From NCBI GenBank assembly GCA_050951505.1, contig JBMNJE010000011.1, positions 496,001-560,000 on the forward strand: a stretch of DNA of 64,000 nt. The letters are read 5' to 3'. The DNA comes from DUOA01 sp012839095. Lineage in GTDB: Bacteria > Bacillota > Clostridia > Caldicoprobacterales > DTU083. Below the pieces are notes generated by a model. It was given only the letters and a program-made list of their open reading frames with translations, did not search any database and was not told the DNA's origin. This document shows, one piece after another, positions 42,741-52,301 of this stretch (within the stretch, counting starts at the first letter, position 1; each line of letters begins with the position of its first letter). A program made the position numbers and the translations under genes.

Positions 42741-43634
42741 ATGATAAATATCAGATATTATGTGTTTCTGTTGGTGGGGATTTTTTTGGCCATGGGACTG
42801 GGAATGATGATAGGAATTACACTGGAGAACCAGAACATTATAGAGAATCAACAAGCTCATCTGATTCGTCAGATCGAGGATCGATTTGTGAGCCTGCGCA
42901 GTGAATCGGAACAACTGAAGATGGAACTGGGCAATATGGAGGCCCAGAAGGAACAGTTACAACAATTGTCATCTCTGCTGCTTACGGAATTGATTCGGGA
43001 CAGACTGACTGGAAAGAATGTAGCCATTATTTCCTTTTCCCAACAAGCGCCCATGAACACACTGTTGGATTTTTTCAGCATAACCGGTGCATCGGTCCAG
43101 TCTGCTGTAACAATATTTCCGGAAACGACTGTCGATATGGAAGGTACTGCAGGCGACATACTGCAGCCTGATGAATTTATGGCTGCTATGATAGAGGAAT
43201 GGTTATACAGTGTGTGTTGCGGCGATAAAATGCCATCGATACAGGAAGCTGAGGAGCTGATGCTGGTATCCTATACCGGGCAGTATGAGTATCCGGTTGA
43301 TATGATAATTCTTGCTGTTCAGGATACCTCTACGCTTGATTATGATCATCTGCTGATTCACAGCGCTTTGGATGCCAATATACCTATGGTAGTTGTTGAT
43401 ACCGGTGAGATAGATAATAGCGCAATGTCTCTGTACAAGGAAATGGGGGTCTCAACCGTGGATCATGTTGAAACGATATACGGCCGTCTTGCTCTTGCCT
43501 GCGTATTATCCGGCAACAGGGGAAATTATGGTTTTGGCAGCAATGCATTGGATCAGCTTCCCAGTCCCCTTTTTTCAGACCCGTACAGCAATTCAGATGA
43601 CCTGTTGACAACTATTGGAGGGGAACTGCCATGA
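42741..43634 (+). CDS. SteB/MctB-like (DUF3186) membrane protein
   Basis: The 297-aa protein has an N-terminal membrane helix (about 4-26) containing YYVFLLVGIFLAMGLGMMIG. A coiled coil (about 33-75) is followed by an extracytoplasmic domain with LTGKNVAIISFSQQAPMNTLLDF. This is the copper transporter / MctB family layout, and SteB of Corynebacterium belongs to it. Directly next to steA, it is more likely a cell-division partner than a copper transporter. ATG 42741 follows AGGTGAG. Confidence 0.8.
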   Translation: MINIRYYVFLLVGIFLAMGLGMMIGITLENQNIIENQQAHLIRQIEDRFVSLRSESEQLKMELGNMEAQKEQLQQLSSLLLTELIRDRLTGKNVAIISFSQQAPMNTLLDFFSITGASVQSAVTIFPETTVDMEGTAGDILQPDEFMAAMIEEWLYSVCCGDKMPSIQEAEELMLVSYTGQYEYPVDMIILAVQDTSTLDYDHLLIHSALDANIPMVVVDTGEIDNSAMSLYKEMGVSTVDHVETIYGRLALACVLSGNRGNYGFGSNALDQLPSPLFSDPYSNSDDLLTTIGGELP

Positions 43635-44362
43635 GCCTGAATGAACACACCGTAGGTCTTATCATACCGGCTTATAATGAAGAAGAGCGGATTGGAGCGA
43701 CTGTCCGGTCACTGGTTGGTCTATCATGGGTGGATCGGATACTGGTAATAGATGACGGTTCTACTGATCAGACAGCAGCTGCTGCCTCTGCTTCCGGAGC
43801 AGAAGTTATTTCCCTTCCAAAAAACAGAGGGAAGGCTTTTGCAATGAAGACCGGATTTGAGGCCATGCATACCGACATTGTAGTTTTTCTGGATGGCGAT
43901 ATAACAGAAGGTGCAGAACAGGCAAGGCGTCTGGTGACTCCGATTTGTGACGGAACCGCTGAGGTTGTAATTGCCAGGCTGAAAATGACCTCCGGCAAGG
44001 GCGGATTTGGATTTGTAAGAAAACTGGCGGAAAAAGGATTGCTTTTTCTGACCGGTCATAAGTTGACCAGTGTCTTGTCCGGACAAAGGGCGTTTCTGAG
44101 CAATATACTGACTGCAGATCATTTTGACTACAAAGGATTTGGAATCGAATTCGGGATGACAGTTGATTTGATTAGGCGAAACAGACGAATAAAGGAAGTT
44201 GATGTTGAAATGAAACATCAAGCAACCGGACGGGATCTCAGAGGCTTTATTCATCGATTTCGTCAATTTGTGGATATTTTGTGCGTATTCCTGGCAAAGG
44301 CCATGGATAGGGTTCATATAAAAGGAAATGCCTGTATACCAAAGGAGCAAGATAAAGTTTGA
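43631..44362 (+). CDS. Glycosyltransferase family 2
   Basis: The 243-aa cytoplasmic protein has the GT-A fold: VGLIIPAYNEEERIGATVRSL, LVIDDGSTDQTAA (nucleotide binding), PKNRGKAFAMKTGFE and the metal-binding DxD-like VVFLDGDITEGA. There is no membrane anchor at the C-terminus. It overlaps both neighbours by 4 bases, so it probably acts with the MraY-like enzyme encoded next. The sugar and acceptor are unknown. Confidence 0.88.
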   Translation: MSLNEHTVGLIIPAYNEEERIGATVRSLVGLSWVDRILVIDDGSTDQTAAAASASGAEVISLPKNRGKAFAMKTGFEAMHTDIVVFLDGDITEGAEQARRLVTPICDGTAEVVIARLKMTSGKGGFGFVRKLAEKGLLFLTGHKLTSVLSGQRAFLSNILTADHFDYKGFGIEFGMTVDLIRRNRRIKEVDVEMKHQATGRDLRGFIHRFRQFVDILCVFLAKAMDRVHIKGNACIPKEQDKV

Positions 44363-45183
44363 ATATTGTCCCTCTTTTTCTTTCCTGTATAATTACAGCA
44401 GTATCCTACCTGGCTTTTAAAAAACAAATCCTGGCATTTCTGAAGCAAGAGAAACTGACAACTTACAACTATGCCGGCAATGAAGTGCTGAGCGCCGGTG
44501 GATTGATGATCATGGTTCCATGTACATTAGCTGCCCTGATGCTCTTTATGTACAAATCCGTTCCAACTTATTTGCTGTATGCATTAATGATGCCAATACT
44601 TGCTTTTGGCGGCATGTTGGATGATGTATTGGGGGATTCCTCATCAAAAGGCTTGTTAAGTCATGTTATTGCTCTTGTTAATGGAAAACTTTCAACAGGG
44701 ATACTTAAAGCCTTAATCGGTTGTTTGATTGGTTTTATTCTGGCCAGGTGCAGATACAGCAAATTTATTATTTTTCTAATTGATATACTGTTATTTCCGC
44801 TTTGTGTAAATCTAATTAATTTGCTGGATCTCAGACCTGGTAGAGCTATCAAAGGATTTGGAATTGTGATCATTTTTATGGCAGCCGGTGCCGGATTTTC
44901 AGAATTACATTTCATTCTGCCGCCTGCTATAGCATTATTATTATACACCGGAGGAGAAATGAGGGAAGTCTATATGATGGGAGATACAGGAGCTAATATG
45001 CTGGGAGGAATTCTCGGATTCTATGGAGTGCTGGTCTTATCCTTACCTGTAAAATTGCTCGTATTGGTATGCCTGGGAGTTTTGCACATATTTGCTGAAT
45101 TATATTCCTTGTCAGGCCTTATTGATAAAATATCATTTCTGAAAAAATTAGATATGCTGGGTAGAAATAATGAAGAGAGTTGA
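44359..45183 (+). CDS. MraY/WecA-like glycosyl-1-phosphate transferase (GT4)
   Basis: The 274-aa polytopic protein has about eight or nine membrane helices. It contains the family motifs GGMLDDVLGD (Mg-binding Asp-Asp), NLINLLDLRPGRAIKG (catalytic Asp region) and MGDTGANMLGG. Starting TTG 44359 lies behind AAAGGAG. It is shorter than MraY (about 320 aa) and lacks typical MraY identity, so it is a WecA/MraY-like enzyme that links a sugar phosphate to a lipid carrier. A pairing with the upstream GT2 is likely. Confidence 0.82.
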   Translation: MNIVPLFLSCIITAVSYLAFKKQILAFLKQEKLTTYNYAGNEVLSAGGLMIMVPCTLAALMLFMYKSVPTYLLYALMMPILAFGGMLDDVLGDSSSKGLLSHVIALVNGKLSTGILKALIGCLIGFILARCRYSKFIIFLIDILLFPLCVNLINLLDLRPGRAIKGFGIVIIFMAAGAGFSELHFILPPAIALLLYTGGEMREVYMMGDTGANMLGGILGFYGVLVLSLPVKLLVLVCLGVLHIFAELYSLSGLIDKISFLKKLDMLGRNNEES

Positions 45184-46282
45184 TGACATCATGCTGGAGA
45201 TGAAGATGGGCAGGGTTAAGGGAATTTTATCCCAAAGGGACGGGATAACCGAAGTTTTGCTGGATATTGACCACCCGGTAAAAAAAGCCCTTAATTACAA
45301 CGAAGTAACAGGCGGGGTGTCCGTAGGCGATTTACTCTATTTGAACACTACTGCCGGTTCCCTTGCTTTAGGCACAGGCGGCTACCACTTTGTAATGGCA
45401 AACCGGGCTTATGAAAAACTGCCCGTATCGCCGGACGGACATGGAATGAAGATGCGCTATACACCTTTTCAGGTCAAGGTGTCCTTTATAGAAGAAGAAT
45501 TTTCCGAACGGAGTGATGTTTTTGACAGCCCATTGGATCTGAGGGGCAGGTTGGTATGCTTTGGAGAACTTCACAGCATGATCCCGCCTTTGTGTGCCTA
45601 TTTTAGGTATTACTGCAAAAGAAAGCTTCGAATCGGATATATCATGACCGATCATGCTGCACTGCCTGTACCTTTCAGCAAAAATATAGCATTTTTAAAA
45701 AACAGCAGGCTTCTTGACGCAGTTATTACTATTGGCAATGCTTTTGGGGGAGACAGGGAGTGCGTGAATATTTACACCGGCTTGCAAACAGCCTCCGAAG
45801 TAGAAAATTGCGACATTATTCTTGTATCTATGGGCCCCGGGATAACAGGCACCGGCACCAGCTATGGCTTTTCAGGTTTGGAACTGGGGCTTTATCTGGA
45901 TCTGGCATTTCGTCAGGGAGGACAATGCTGCTTCGTCCCCCGCATAAGCTTTGCAGACAAAAGAATAAGGCATTATGGATTAAGTCATCATACACTGACA
46001 ATTCTGAGAGATATCATAAAGGCACCCATATCCATCGCACTGCCGGGGTTGGATAAAAGGAAGATGTCCTATTTGTATCAGCAGCTGCGGAAAAACAAAG
46101 CTATTCTTCAGTATAGGATTGCATTTATAGACGGCAGTGCAATTCGTGAAGCAATGGAACACTATGGGATTTCTGTAACTTCCATGGGAAGGGGGATAGA
46201 TGATGATCCTGCTTTTTTTTATGCTATAGGAGCAGCTGCTAAAAGTGCTTTGTCTGTTTTTTATCCGAAAGGCGGGTTATAA
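45170..46282 (+). CDS. DUF3866 family protein
   Basis: The 370-aa protein contains GRVKGILSQRDGITEVLLDID, DLLYLNTTAGSLALGTGGYHFV, and SMGPGITGTGTSYGFSGLELG, which define the DUF3866 family. No membrane helix or catalytic signature is known. It overlaps the MraY-like gene by 14 bases. ATG 45191 is an alternative start. Confidence 0.85.
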   Translation: MKRVDDIMLEMKMGRVKGILSQRDGITEVLLDIDHPVKKALNYNEVTGGVSVGDLLYLNTTAGSLALGTGGYHFVMANRAYEKLPVSPDGHGMKMRYTPFQVKVSFIEEEFSERSDVFDSPLDLRGRLVCFGELHSMIPPLCAYFRYYCKRKLRIGYIMTDHAALPVPFSKNIAFLKNSRLLDAVITIGNAFGGDRECVNIYTGLQTASEVENCDIILVSMGPGITGTGTSYGFSGLELGLYLDLAFRQGGQCCFVPRISFADKRIRHYGLSHHTLTILRDIIKAPISIALPGLDKRKMSYLYQQLRKNKAILQYRIAFIDGSAIREAMEHYGISVTSMGRGIDDDPAFFYAIGAAAKSALSVFYPKGGL

Positions 46283-46336
46283 AACAAGCTTGTCTTACAT
46301 AATTATCAGTATAACCGGTTAATTGGGGGGCCGCCA

Positions 46337-46978
46337 GTGCTGAGACGATTAAAGACAGATATCCTGCAACATATAAAAAGGAATATCTCCCTGTACCTGA
46401 TTGTTCTGTTTGCCGTTATGACCGGACTTGCTTCGGGCACCTTTACAGCCGGGGCAATGACAGGAGATCAAAGGATGGCGCTGGGCAGCTATCTGGAAAC
46501 CTTTTTTCAGCATAATACCTATGAACCTATAAACAGATCAGCTGTATTCTGGCAGTCTGTCTGGCAAAATCTGCAAAGCATTTTTCTGATCTGGCTGGTT
46601 GGCCTCTTCTTGTTTGGAATCCCTTTTGTCCTGCTTCTTGTTGGGATACGCAGCTTCTTTATAGGCTTTGCAGTAGGTTTTCTTATCAGTCAGTATCGTA
46701 TCGGAGGATTACTGTTTGTCATACTCTGTATTTTACCCCAGACACTAATATATCTTATCTGTTTTCTTGGAATCGGTGTGCTGGCTCTGGAAAACTCCGT
46801 GGATAGGCTTAAAAACCGAAAAGCAGCAGGATCCAGAGAACTGCTGAAACGAAAGACAGGACATTACACTTTGAAAATTCTTGTATTATTCTTACTCTTG
46901 ACAGCAGGCAGCCTTGTAGAAGCCTATATTAGCCCCGTGTTTTTTGGTTTATTTCGATGGGTATTTGATCCTAAATGA
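46337..46978 (+). CDS. spoIIM: Stage II sporulation protein M
   Basis: SpoIIM is part of the SpoIID-M-P engulfment complex. The 213-aa product starts at GTG 46337 with GGGGGG upstream and has about five membrane helices. The family pattern TGLASGTFTAGAM, LFGIPFVLLLVGIRSFFIGFAVGFL and C-terminal AGSLVEAYISPVFF (in parts) supports it. It ends the envelope cluster that begins at steA. Confidence 0.92.
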   Translation: MLRRLKTDILQHIKRNISLYLIVLFAVMTGLASGTFTAGAMTGDQRMALGSYLETFFQHNTYEPINRSAVFWQSVWQNLQSIFLIWLVGLFLFGIPFVLLLVGIRSFFIGFAVGFLISQYRIGGLLFVILCILPQTLIYLICFLGIGVLALENSVDRLKNRKAAGSRELLKRKTGHYTLKILVLFLLLTAGSLVEAYISPVFFGLFRWVFDPK

Positions 46979-47084
46979 TAAGAATGTGAAAAATAGAGGA
47001 TTTTCCTGCTTTTTGTTGAATATATAATTCGGAAAAGAAAAAGGAAAAGTATGGTTTTTGATTTAATTGAAGGAGATAATATCA

Positions 47085-47975
47085 ATGGGCTTTTACTTTA
47101 ATGAGTATTCAGACTACCTGGAATCAGAGAAGGAACTGTCAGTCAGTACCCGGGAATCCTACCTGAGCGACATCAGACAGTATATAGACTTTTTACATTC
47201 CAGAAATATAGTTGACTTAAGTCATACTACAAATGCTATTGCAATATCCTATATGCTGTACCTGGAAAAGGGAGGTGGTGCACCTTCTACTATTGTCCGA
47301 AAACTTTCATCCTTAAGAAGCTATTATTATTTTTTAATAAGGCAGCAACTGATAGATACTGATCCAACTGCCAATTTAAAGTCACCTAAGAATGAAAGAA
47401 AAATCCCCGAAGCGCTTACCTATGATGAGGCAGTCAGGCTGCTGAATCAGCCTCGGGGGGGAAGCTTAAAATCTGTAAGGGACAAAGCAATGCTGGAACT
47501 TCTGTATGCTACCGGCATTAGGGTATCGGAGCTTATTTCCCTGAATTTGAAGGACATCAATACTGAAGTAGGTTATCTGGTATGCGGCAGTCCGGCTTGT
47601 AAAGAACGGGTGGTTCCTATCCCGGCTGAAACAATTCAGCACCTTAAAAATTACATACATAATGCACGCAGCAAGATGGTACATAAAAGCACAGAAGAAG
47701 CGCTTTTTGTAAATACCCATGGCAGAAGAATGACCAGGCAGGGTTTTTGGAAGATAATCAAACAATATAAAGAAATGGCAAATATTGACAAGGAGATCAC
47801 ACCTCACACTCTGAGACATTCCTTTGCCGTACATTTAATGGATAATGGGGCGGATATCCGTGCAGTTCAGAAAATACTGGGACATTCTGATCTCTCCACA
47901 ACTCAGATTTACAGTCAGATTCAGTCTGAGATGAAAAAACAATCCTGTGTCAAGTCTCATCCCAAGCTGTCATAG
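47085..47975 (+). CDS. xerD: Tyrosine recombinase XerD
   Basis: XerD resolves chromosome dimers at dif. The 296-aa product has an N-terminal SAM-like DNA-binding domain (LESEKELSVSTRESYLSD). Catalytic residues are Arg in YATGIRVSELISL, His-x2-Arg in TPHTLRHSFAVHLMDNGADIRAVQKILGHS (in parts) and Tyr in STTQIYSQI. ATG 47085 has GAAGGAGAT upstream. It has no flanking att-like repeats, so it is chromosomal rather than a phage integrase. Confidence 0.92.
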   Translation: MGFYFNEYSDYLESEKELSVSTRESYLSDIRQYIDFLHSRNIVDLSHTTNAIAISYMLYLEKGGGAPSTIVRKLSSLRSYYYFLIRQQLIDTDPTANLKSPKNERKIPEALTYDEAVRLLNQPRGGSLKSVRDKAMLELLYATGIRVSELISLNLKDINTEVGYLVCGSPACKERVVPIPAETIQHLKNYIHNARSKMVHKSTEEALFVNTHGRRMTRQGFWKIIKQYKEMANIDKEITPHTLRHSFAVHLMDNGADIRAVQKILGHSDLSTTQIYSQIQSEMKKQSCVKSHPKLS

Positions 47976-48079
47976 TTAAGGATGGGATTTATTTTACATT
48001 ATTTTCTCTGTTTCACAGCTGTAGTTATGGATAGGATAAATAACGAGCCCAATTATTTGGAAACATCAGGAGGAAACAT

Positions 48080-49255
48080 ATGTCTCGAAGAGTAATACTG
48101 ATTGTAATGGATGGGGTCGGAGTGGGAGAACTCCCTGATGCTGCTGATTATGGGGATCAAGGCAGTCACACACTGGGAAACCTTATAAGAGAGGCAGGCG
48201 GGCTTCAAATTCCCAACCTGGTAAGATTGGGAATAGGCAATATAAAGGGAATTAACATTCCTTACTTTCATTCAGCTCCTATAGGAAACTTCGGAAAAGC
48301 GAAGGAAGCATCCAAAGGCAAGGATACGACTACCGGCCACTGGGAAATTGCAGGTATTCATCTGGACAAGCCTTTTCCGGTTTATCCCGACGGATTTCCG
48401 CCGGATATCATGGAAGCATTTCATAGAGCTGTCGGTGTAGAAACACTTTGGAATAAACCGGCATCAGGCAGTGAAATCATCAATATCCTGGGAGACGAGC
48501 ATGTAAGCACCGGAAAGTTGATTGTTTACACATCAGCAGACAGCGTTTTTCAAATAGCGGCTCATGAGGATATAGTTCCTATAGAGAAGCTCTATGATTA
48601 TTGCAGAATTGCCAGAAGCCTTTTACAGGGGGAGCATGGGGTAGGACGGGTTATTGCCCGCCCTTTTACCGGTATATCAAATAATTATGTCAGAACAAAG
48701 AACAGAAAGGACTTTTCATTGGCTCCACCGGAATCAACTATTTTGGATGTTTTAACAGCTCATAATATATCAACAACCGGTGTAGGAAAAATCAGCGATA
48801 TATTTACCGGACGGGGATTGAAACAATCCTTTCCGACCGCCTCAAATGAAGAAGGAATATATACAACACTGAAGCTGATTAAAAGTGATACCAAAGGCTT
48901 GATTTTTGCAAACTTAGTTGATTTTGACATGTTGTATGGACATAGAAATGATATAAAAGGCTATGCACGAGCCTTGGAGTTGCTGGACAACAGAATACCG
49001 GAAATGATGGAGGCTCTCAGAGAAGACGATGTGCTGATTTTTACTGCAGATCATGGATGTGATCCTACTACGGCCAGCACCGATCACTCCAGAGAATATA
49101 TCCCCATTTTAGTATATGGAGAATCTTTGACAAAAGGAAGAGACTTGGGTATTCTGGAGAGCTTTAGTGATATAGGTGCTACTGTTCTGGAGCTGCTGGG
49201 AGTAGAGCCTGTATTAAATGGAACCAGCTTTATGAGTAAAATCCTTGTGGATTGA
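48080..49255 (+). CDS. deoB: Phosphopentomutase
   Basis: DeoB converts ribose- or deoxyribose-1-phosphate to the 5-phosphate. In 391 aa the alkaline-phosphatase-type metal site is seen in LIVMDGVGVGELPDA, the catalytic Thr in KGKDTTTGHWEIAG and metal ligands in TADHGCDPTTASTDHSRE. GGAGG precedes ATG 48080. It pairs with punA, which follows. Confidence 0.96.
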   Translation: MSRRVILIVMDGVGVGELPDAADYGDQGSHTLGNLIREAGGLQIPNLVRLGIGNIKGINIPYFHSAPIGNFGKAKEASKGKDTTTGHWEIAGIHLDKPFPVYPDGFPPDIMEAFHRAVGVETLWNKPASGSEIINILGDEHVSTGKLIVYTSADSVFQIAAHEDIVPIEKLYDYCRIARSLLQGEHGVGRVIARPFTGISNNYVRTKNRKDFSLAPPESTILDVLTAHNISTTGVGKISDIFTGRGLKQSFPTASNEEGIYTTLKLIKSDTKGLIFANLVDFDMLYGHRNDIKGYARALELLDNRIPEMMEALREDDVLIFTADHGCDPTTASTDHSREYIPILVYGESLTKGRDLGILESFSDIGATVLELLGVEPVLNGTSFMSKILVD

Positions 49256-49347
49256 TAAAATAACTCCTGCAACTAAATATTGAATACAGCAAGTGATTGC
49301 AAGACATTTTCAGATAGCAAAGCTAAAGAAGAGAAGGATGATGTATA

Positions 49348-50157
49348 TTGTATTTGAAAGCAGCAGAATATATAAAAAGTAGACTTCCTGCCGGGAGGAT
49401 TCCGAAAATTTGTTTAATACTGGGTTCCGGTTTAGGTGTATTGGCAAACAATATAGAAGAAGCAGTGCAAATAGAATATTCAGATATCCCGAACTTCCCG
49501 CAGACTACTGTGGAAGGACATGCGGGGAGATTAGTTTACGGAAATCTGAAGGAAAAGCCGGTTATTGCTATGCAGGGGCGTTTCCACTATTATGAGGGTA
49601 AAAAATTGGAAGAAGTGGTTTTTCCCGTCCGTGTTATGAAAGCAATAGGCGTGGAAATATTAATTATAACCAATGCAGCGGGCGGGATAAATATGCAGTT
49701 CAAACCTGGTGATATCATGCTTATAACGGATCATATTAATTTCAGCGGTGTAAATCCATTGCGCGGTAACAACTTAGATGAACTGGGTCCCAGATTTCCT
49801 GACATGACTTATGCATATGATCCGGAATTGATGGATAAAGCGATGCAGGCAGCAGAAAAACTGGAAATCTCACTGAAAAGAGGAGTATATGCCATGATGC
49901 AAGGCCCCAGTTTTGAGACTCCTGCTGAAATCAGGATGCTGCGTATTATAGGTGCGGATGCTGTAGGTATGTCAACGGTGCCTGAGGTAATTACTGCTGT
50001 TCATGCCAAAATAAGAGTTCTTGGTATTTCCTGCATCACAAATATGGCAGCTGGAATTTTGAAACAGCCCTTGACCCATCAAGAGGTTATGGATACTGCA
50101 AACCAGGCAAGAGGAAAATTCATCCGCCTCCTTGAAGCTGTAATTGCTGCACTTTGA
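49348..50157 (+). CDS. punA: Purine nucleoside phosphorylase
   Basis: PNP cleaves purine nucleosides with phosphate, giving ribose-1-phosphate for DeoB. The 269-aa product has LILGSGLGVLANNI, VEGHAGRLVYG, AMQGRFHYYEG, ITNAAGGINM and the PNP/MTAP signature MMQGPSFETPAEIRML. TTG 49348 is the only in-frame start near the site AGAAGGATGATG. Confidence 0.96.
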   Translation: MYLKAAEYIKSRLPAGRIPKICLILGSGLGVLANNIEEAVQIEYSDIPNFPQTTVEGHAGRLVYGNLKEKPVIAMQGRFHYYEGKKLEEVVFPVRVMKAIGVEILIITNAAGGINMQFKPGDIMLITDHINFSGVNPLRGNNLDELGPRFPDMTYAYDPELMDKAMQAAEKLEISLKRGVYAMMQGPSFETPAEIRMLRIIGADAVGMSTVPEVITAVHAKIRVLGISCITNMAAGILKQPLTHQEVMDTANQARGKFIRLLEAVIAAL

Positions 50158-50225
50158 AGCATCGAATAACATTCTTTCCTGTTGGGAAACGTATTGATAG
50201 AAAGGCCAACAAGGAGGGAAAAAAA

Positions 50226-51386
50226 TTGAGGAAATATCAATGCTGCATCTTAACACTGAGTTTAACCGTTTTGCTGCTTCTGTCGAGTGTTTCCGGTATA
50301 TTTGCAGCACAACCGTCTTTTGATATAAAAGCAAAATCTGCAATATTGATGGATTATGATACAGGTACTATTTTATATGAAAAAAACCCTCATGAAAAGC
50401 TGCCTATTGCAAGCCTGACAAAAATTATGACAATACTGCTTGCACTTGAAGCCATAGATGAAGGGGCAATAGGCCTGGACGAGCCGGTAAATATAAGTGA
50501 ATATGCTTCCTCCATGGGCGGCTCCCAGGTGTTTCTTCATGCCGGTGAAACTCTGACCGTAGAAGCATTGTTGAAAGCCATCATTGTAGCATCCGGAAAC
50601 GATGCCAGCGTTGCCTTGGCAGAAAAAATTTCTGGTGCTCATGAAGTATTTGTTGCGAGAATGAATGATCGGGCAAAGGAATTGGGCATGACAAATACCA
50701 ACTTTGCAAATTCAACCGGTCTGCCTGCTGATAATCATTATTCCACAGCTTATGATGTGGCTCTAATGTCCAGAGAACTACTGAAACATCCGCTTTTTTT
50801 TCGCTGGAGTACTATCTGGGTGGATACTCTGGAAGAAAGTCGTAATAAAACAGAACTGACTAACACTAATCGCCTGGTTCGGTTTTATGACGGTACTGAC
50901 GGTATAAAAACCGGCTCCACCCAGGAAGCAGGTTACTGCCTTTCAGCAACCGCCAGAAGAGGTAATATGCGGCTGTTGTCCATTGTGCTGAATGCTCCGA
51001 ATTCGCAGCTTAGATTCTCAGAGGCCACGAAAATGATGGATTATGGCTTTGCCAACTTTGAATTAATTCCGATATTAAAAAAGGATCAGATTGTAGTAAG
51101 CGATGTTTTTGTTTCAGGCGGAAAAGAAGAACATATTAATGGAGTGGCCGCTCAGGATGCAGCTTTTCTTATTGAGACCGGAGAATCGAGAGATTTTGAA
51201 AAAGAGATTTCACTGAAAGAGAAGATGAATGCTCCCATTATAAAGGGGGAAAAGATTGGCACCCTGACTGTCAGACGTGGTGATGAAGTGATACAGACAC
51301 TTGACATTATTTCTGACAGGGAGATTCTGAAAGCCAATGTGTTTGACTATATGAGAAAAATTTTTAATAATTGGATAAGAAAATAA
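50226..51386 (+). CDS. dacF: D-Ala-D-Ala carboxypeptidase (DacF-like PBP5)
   Basis: This low-molecular-mass PBP trims the terminal D-Ala of cell-wall stem peptides. In 386 aa from TTG 50226 (AAGGAGGGAA upstream) the signal peptide ends near ASVSG-FAA. The motifs are SxxK Ser63-LTK66, SGN 123-125 and KTG in GIKTGST. A C-terminal PBP5-type beta domain and a short basic amphipathic helix (FDYMRKIFNNWIRK) anchor it. Following deoB-punA, this is the usual dacF neighbourhood of Bacillus. Confidence 0.92.
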   Translation: MRKYQCCILTLSLTVLLLLSSVSGIFAAQPSFDIKAKSAILMDYDTGTILYEKNPHEKLPIASLTKIMTILLALEAIDEGAIGLDEPVNISEYASSMGGSQVFLHAGETLTVEALLKAIIVASGNDASVALAEKISGAHEVFVARMNDRAKELGMTNTNFANSTGLPADNHYSTAYDVALMSRELLKHPLFFRWSTIWVDTLEESRNKTELTNTNRLVRFYDGTDGIKTGSTQEAGYCLSATARRGNMRLLSIVLNAPNSQLRFSEATKMMDYGFANFELIPILKKDQIVVSDVFVSGGKEEHINGVAAQDAAFLIETGESRDFEKEISLKEKMNAPIIKGEKIGTLTVRRGDEVIQTLDIISDREILKANVFDYMRKIFNNWIRK

Positions 51387-51431
51387 GATTGAAATTTAAA
51401 CAAACAGCGAAATGGAAGCGTTGTTGGTATG

Positions 51432-51457
51432 AAAAAGTGTGCTGCAGCACACTTTTT
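51432..51457 (+). terminator. Rho-independent terminator after dacF
   Basis: AAAAAGTGTGC (51432-51442) and GCACACTTTTT (51447-51457) form a perfect 11-bp stem with a TGCA loop and run into T residues. Confidence 0.85.
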
Positions 51458-51462
51458 TATGC

Positions 51463-51487
51463 TATAATATAATGAATATATTCATTA
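51463..51487 (+). promoter_or_regulatory. -10 element and 18-bp palindrome upstream of scpA
   Basis: TATAAT at 51463-51468 is followed by the perfect palindrome TAATGAATATATTCATTA (51470-51487), placed where transcription would begin. No good -35 is visible. The palindrome may be an operator. Confidence 0.4.
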
Positions 51488-51563
51488 ATATACATGCTCA
51501 TGCCTGGGCAGCGTTAGGCCGTGAAATGATAACAAAATACTATAATCTTTCTGGTGGTGCTCT

Positions 51564-52301
51564 ATGTCCTATGTTGTAAAACTTGATCAGTTTGAAGGCC
51601 CGCTGGATCTCCTGCTCCATTTAATATCCAAGGCAAAAGTTAAGATTGAGGATGTGTCCATTACCGAAATTACAGAGCAATATCTGGAGATGCTGCATTT
51701 AATGGAAAAGTTTGATATAGAAATAGCCAGTGAATTTTTGGTGATGGCTGCTACTTTGTTACACATCAAGTCCTGTATACTTGTTCCAAGGGTCAAACCG
51801 GAACTGGAAGAGGATGACGAAGCTGATCCTAAACAAGAGTTGATCACCCGGTTGCTGGAATATAAAAAATATAAGGAAGCAGCAAGCCGGCTGAAAGAAA
51901 GAGAAGCTTATTTTTCAGGCATGTATTACAAACTGCCCGAGGAAATAGTTACAAAGGATACAGAGGATGTACTGACCCTGGACACCAGCATTGCACTGCT
52001 GCAGGATGCTTTATGCAAGCTTTTGCAGACCAGACCGGGCAGCCGGGTGAGGACCCCTTTGATTCACGAGATCAAACGTGATCCCATCACAGTCAATGAA
52101 AAAGTAAATTACCTGAAAGACTATTTTACACGCAATTCAAGAATATCTTTTTTTGGCATATTTGAGGACATTCATGACAGGGAGGAAATCATTGTAACTT
52201 TCCTGGCTTTGCTGGAACTCTTGAGCAACAATTTTATTGAAGTAAAGCAGGATATCCCCTTTGGGGATATAGTAATGAAGAGGAGAGTCTCAAATGGATG
52301 A
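51564..52301 (+). CDS. scpA: Segregation and condensation protein A
   Basis: ScpA is the kleisin subunit of bacterial condensin. The 245-aa product begins VVKLDQFEGPLDLLLHLI and has KVKIEDVSITEITEQYLEML and the middle RLLEYKKYKEAASRL. The C-terminal winged-helix domain (residues about 200-240) includes VTFLALLELLSNNFIEVKQD. It overlaps scpB by 8 bases. Confidence 0.96.
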   Translation: MSYVVKLDQFEGPLDLLLHLISKAKVKIEDVSITEITEQYLEMLHLMEKFDIEIASEFLVMAATLLHIKSCILVPRVKPELEEDDEADPKQELITRLLEYKKYKEAASRLKEREAYFSGMYYKLPEEIVTKDTEDVLTLDTSIALLQDALCKLLQTRPGSRVRTPLIHEIKRDPITVNEKVNYLKDYFTRNSRISFFGIFEDIHDREEIIVTFLALLELLSNNFIEVKQDIPFGDIVMKRRVSNG

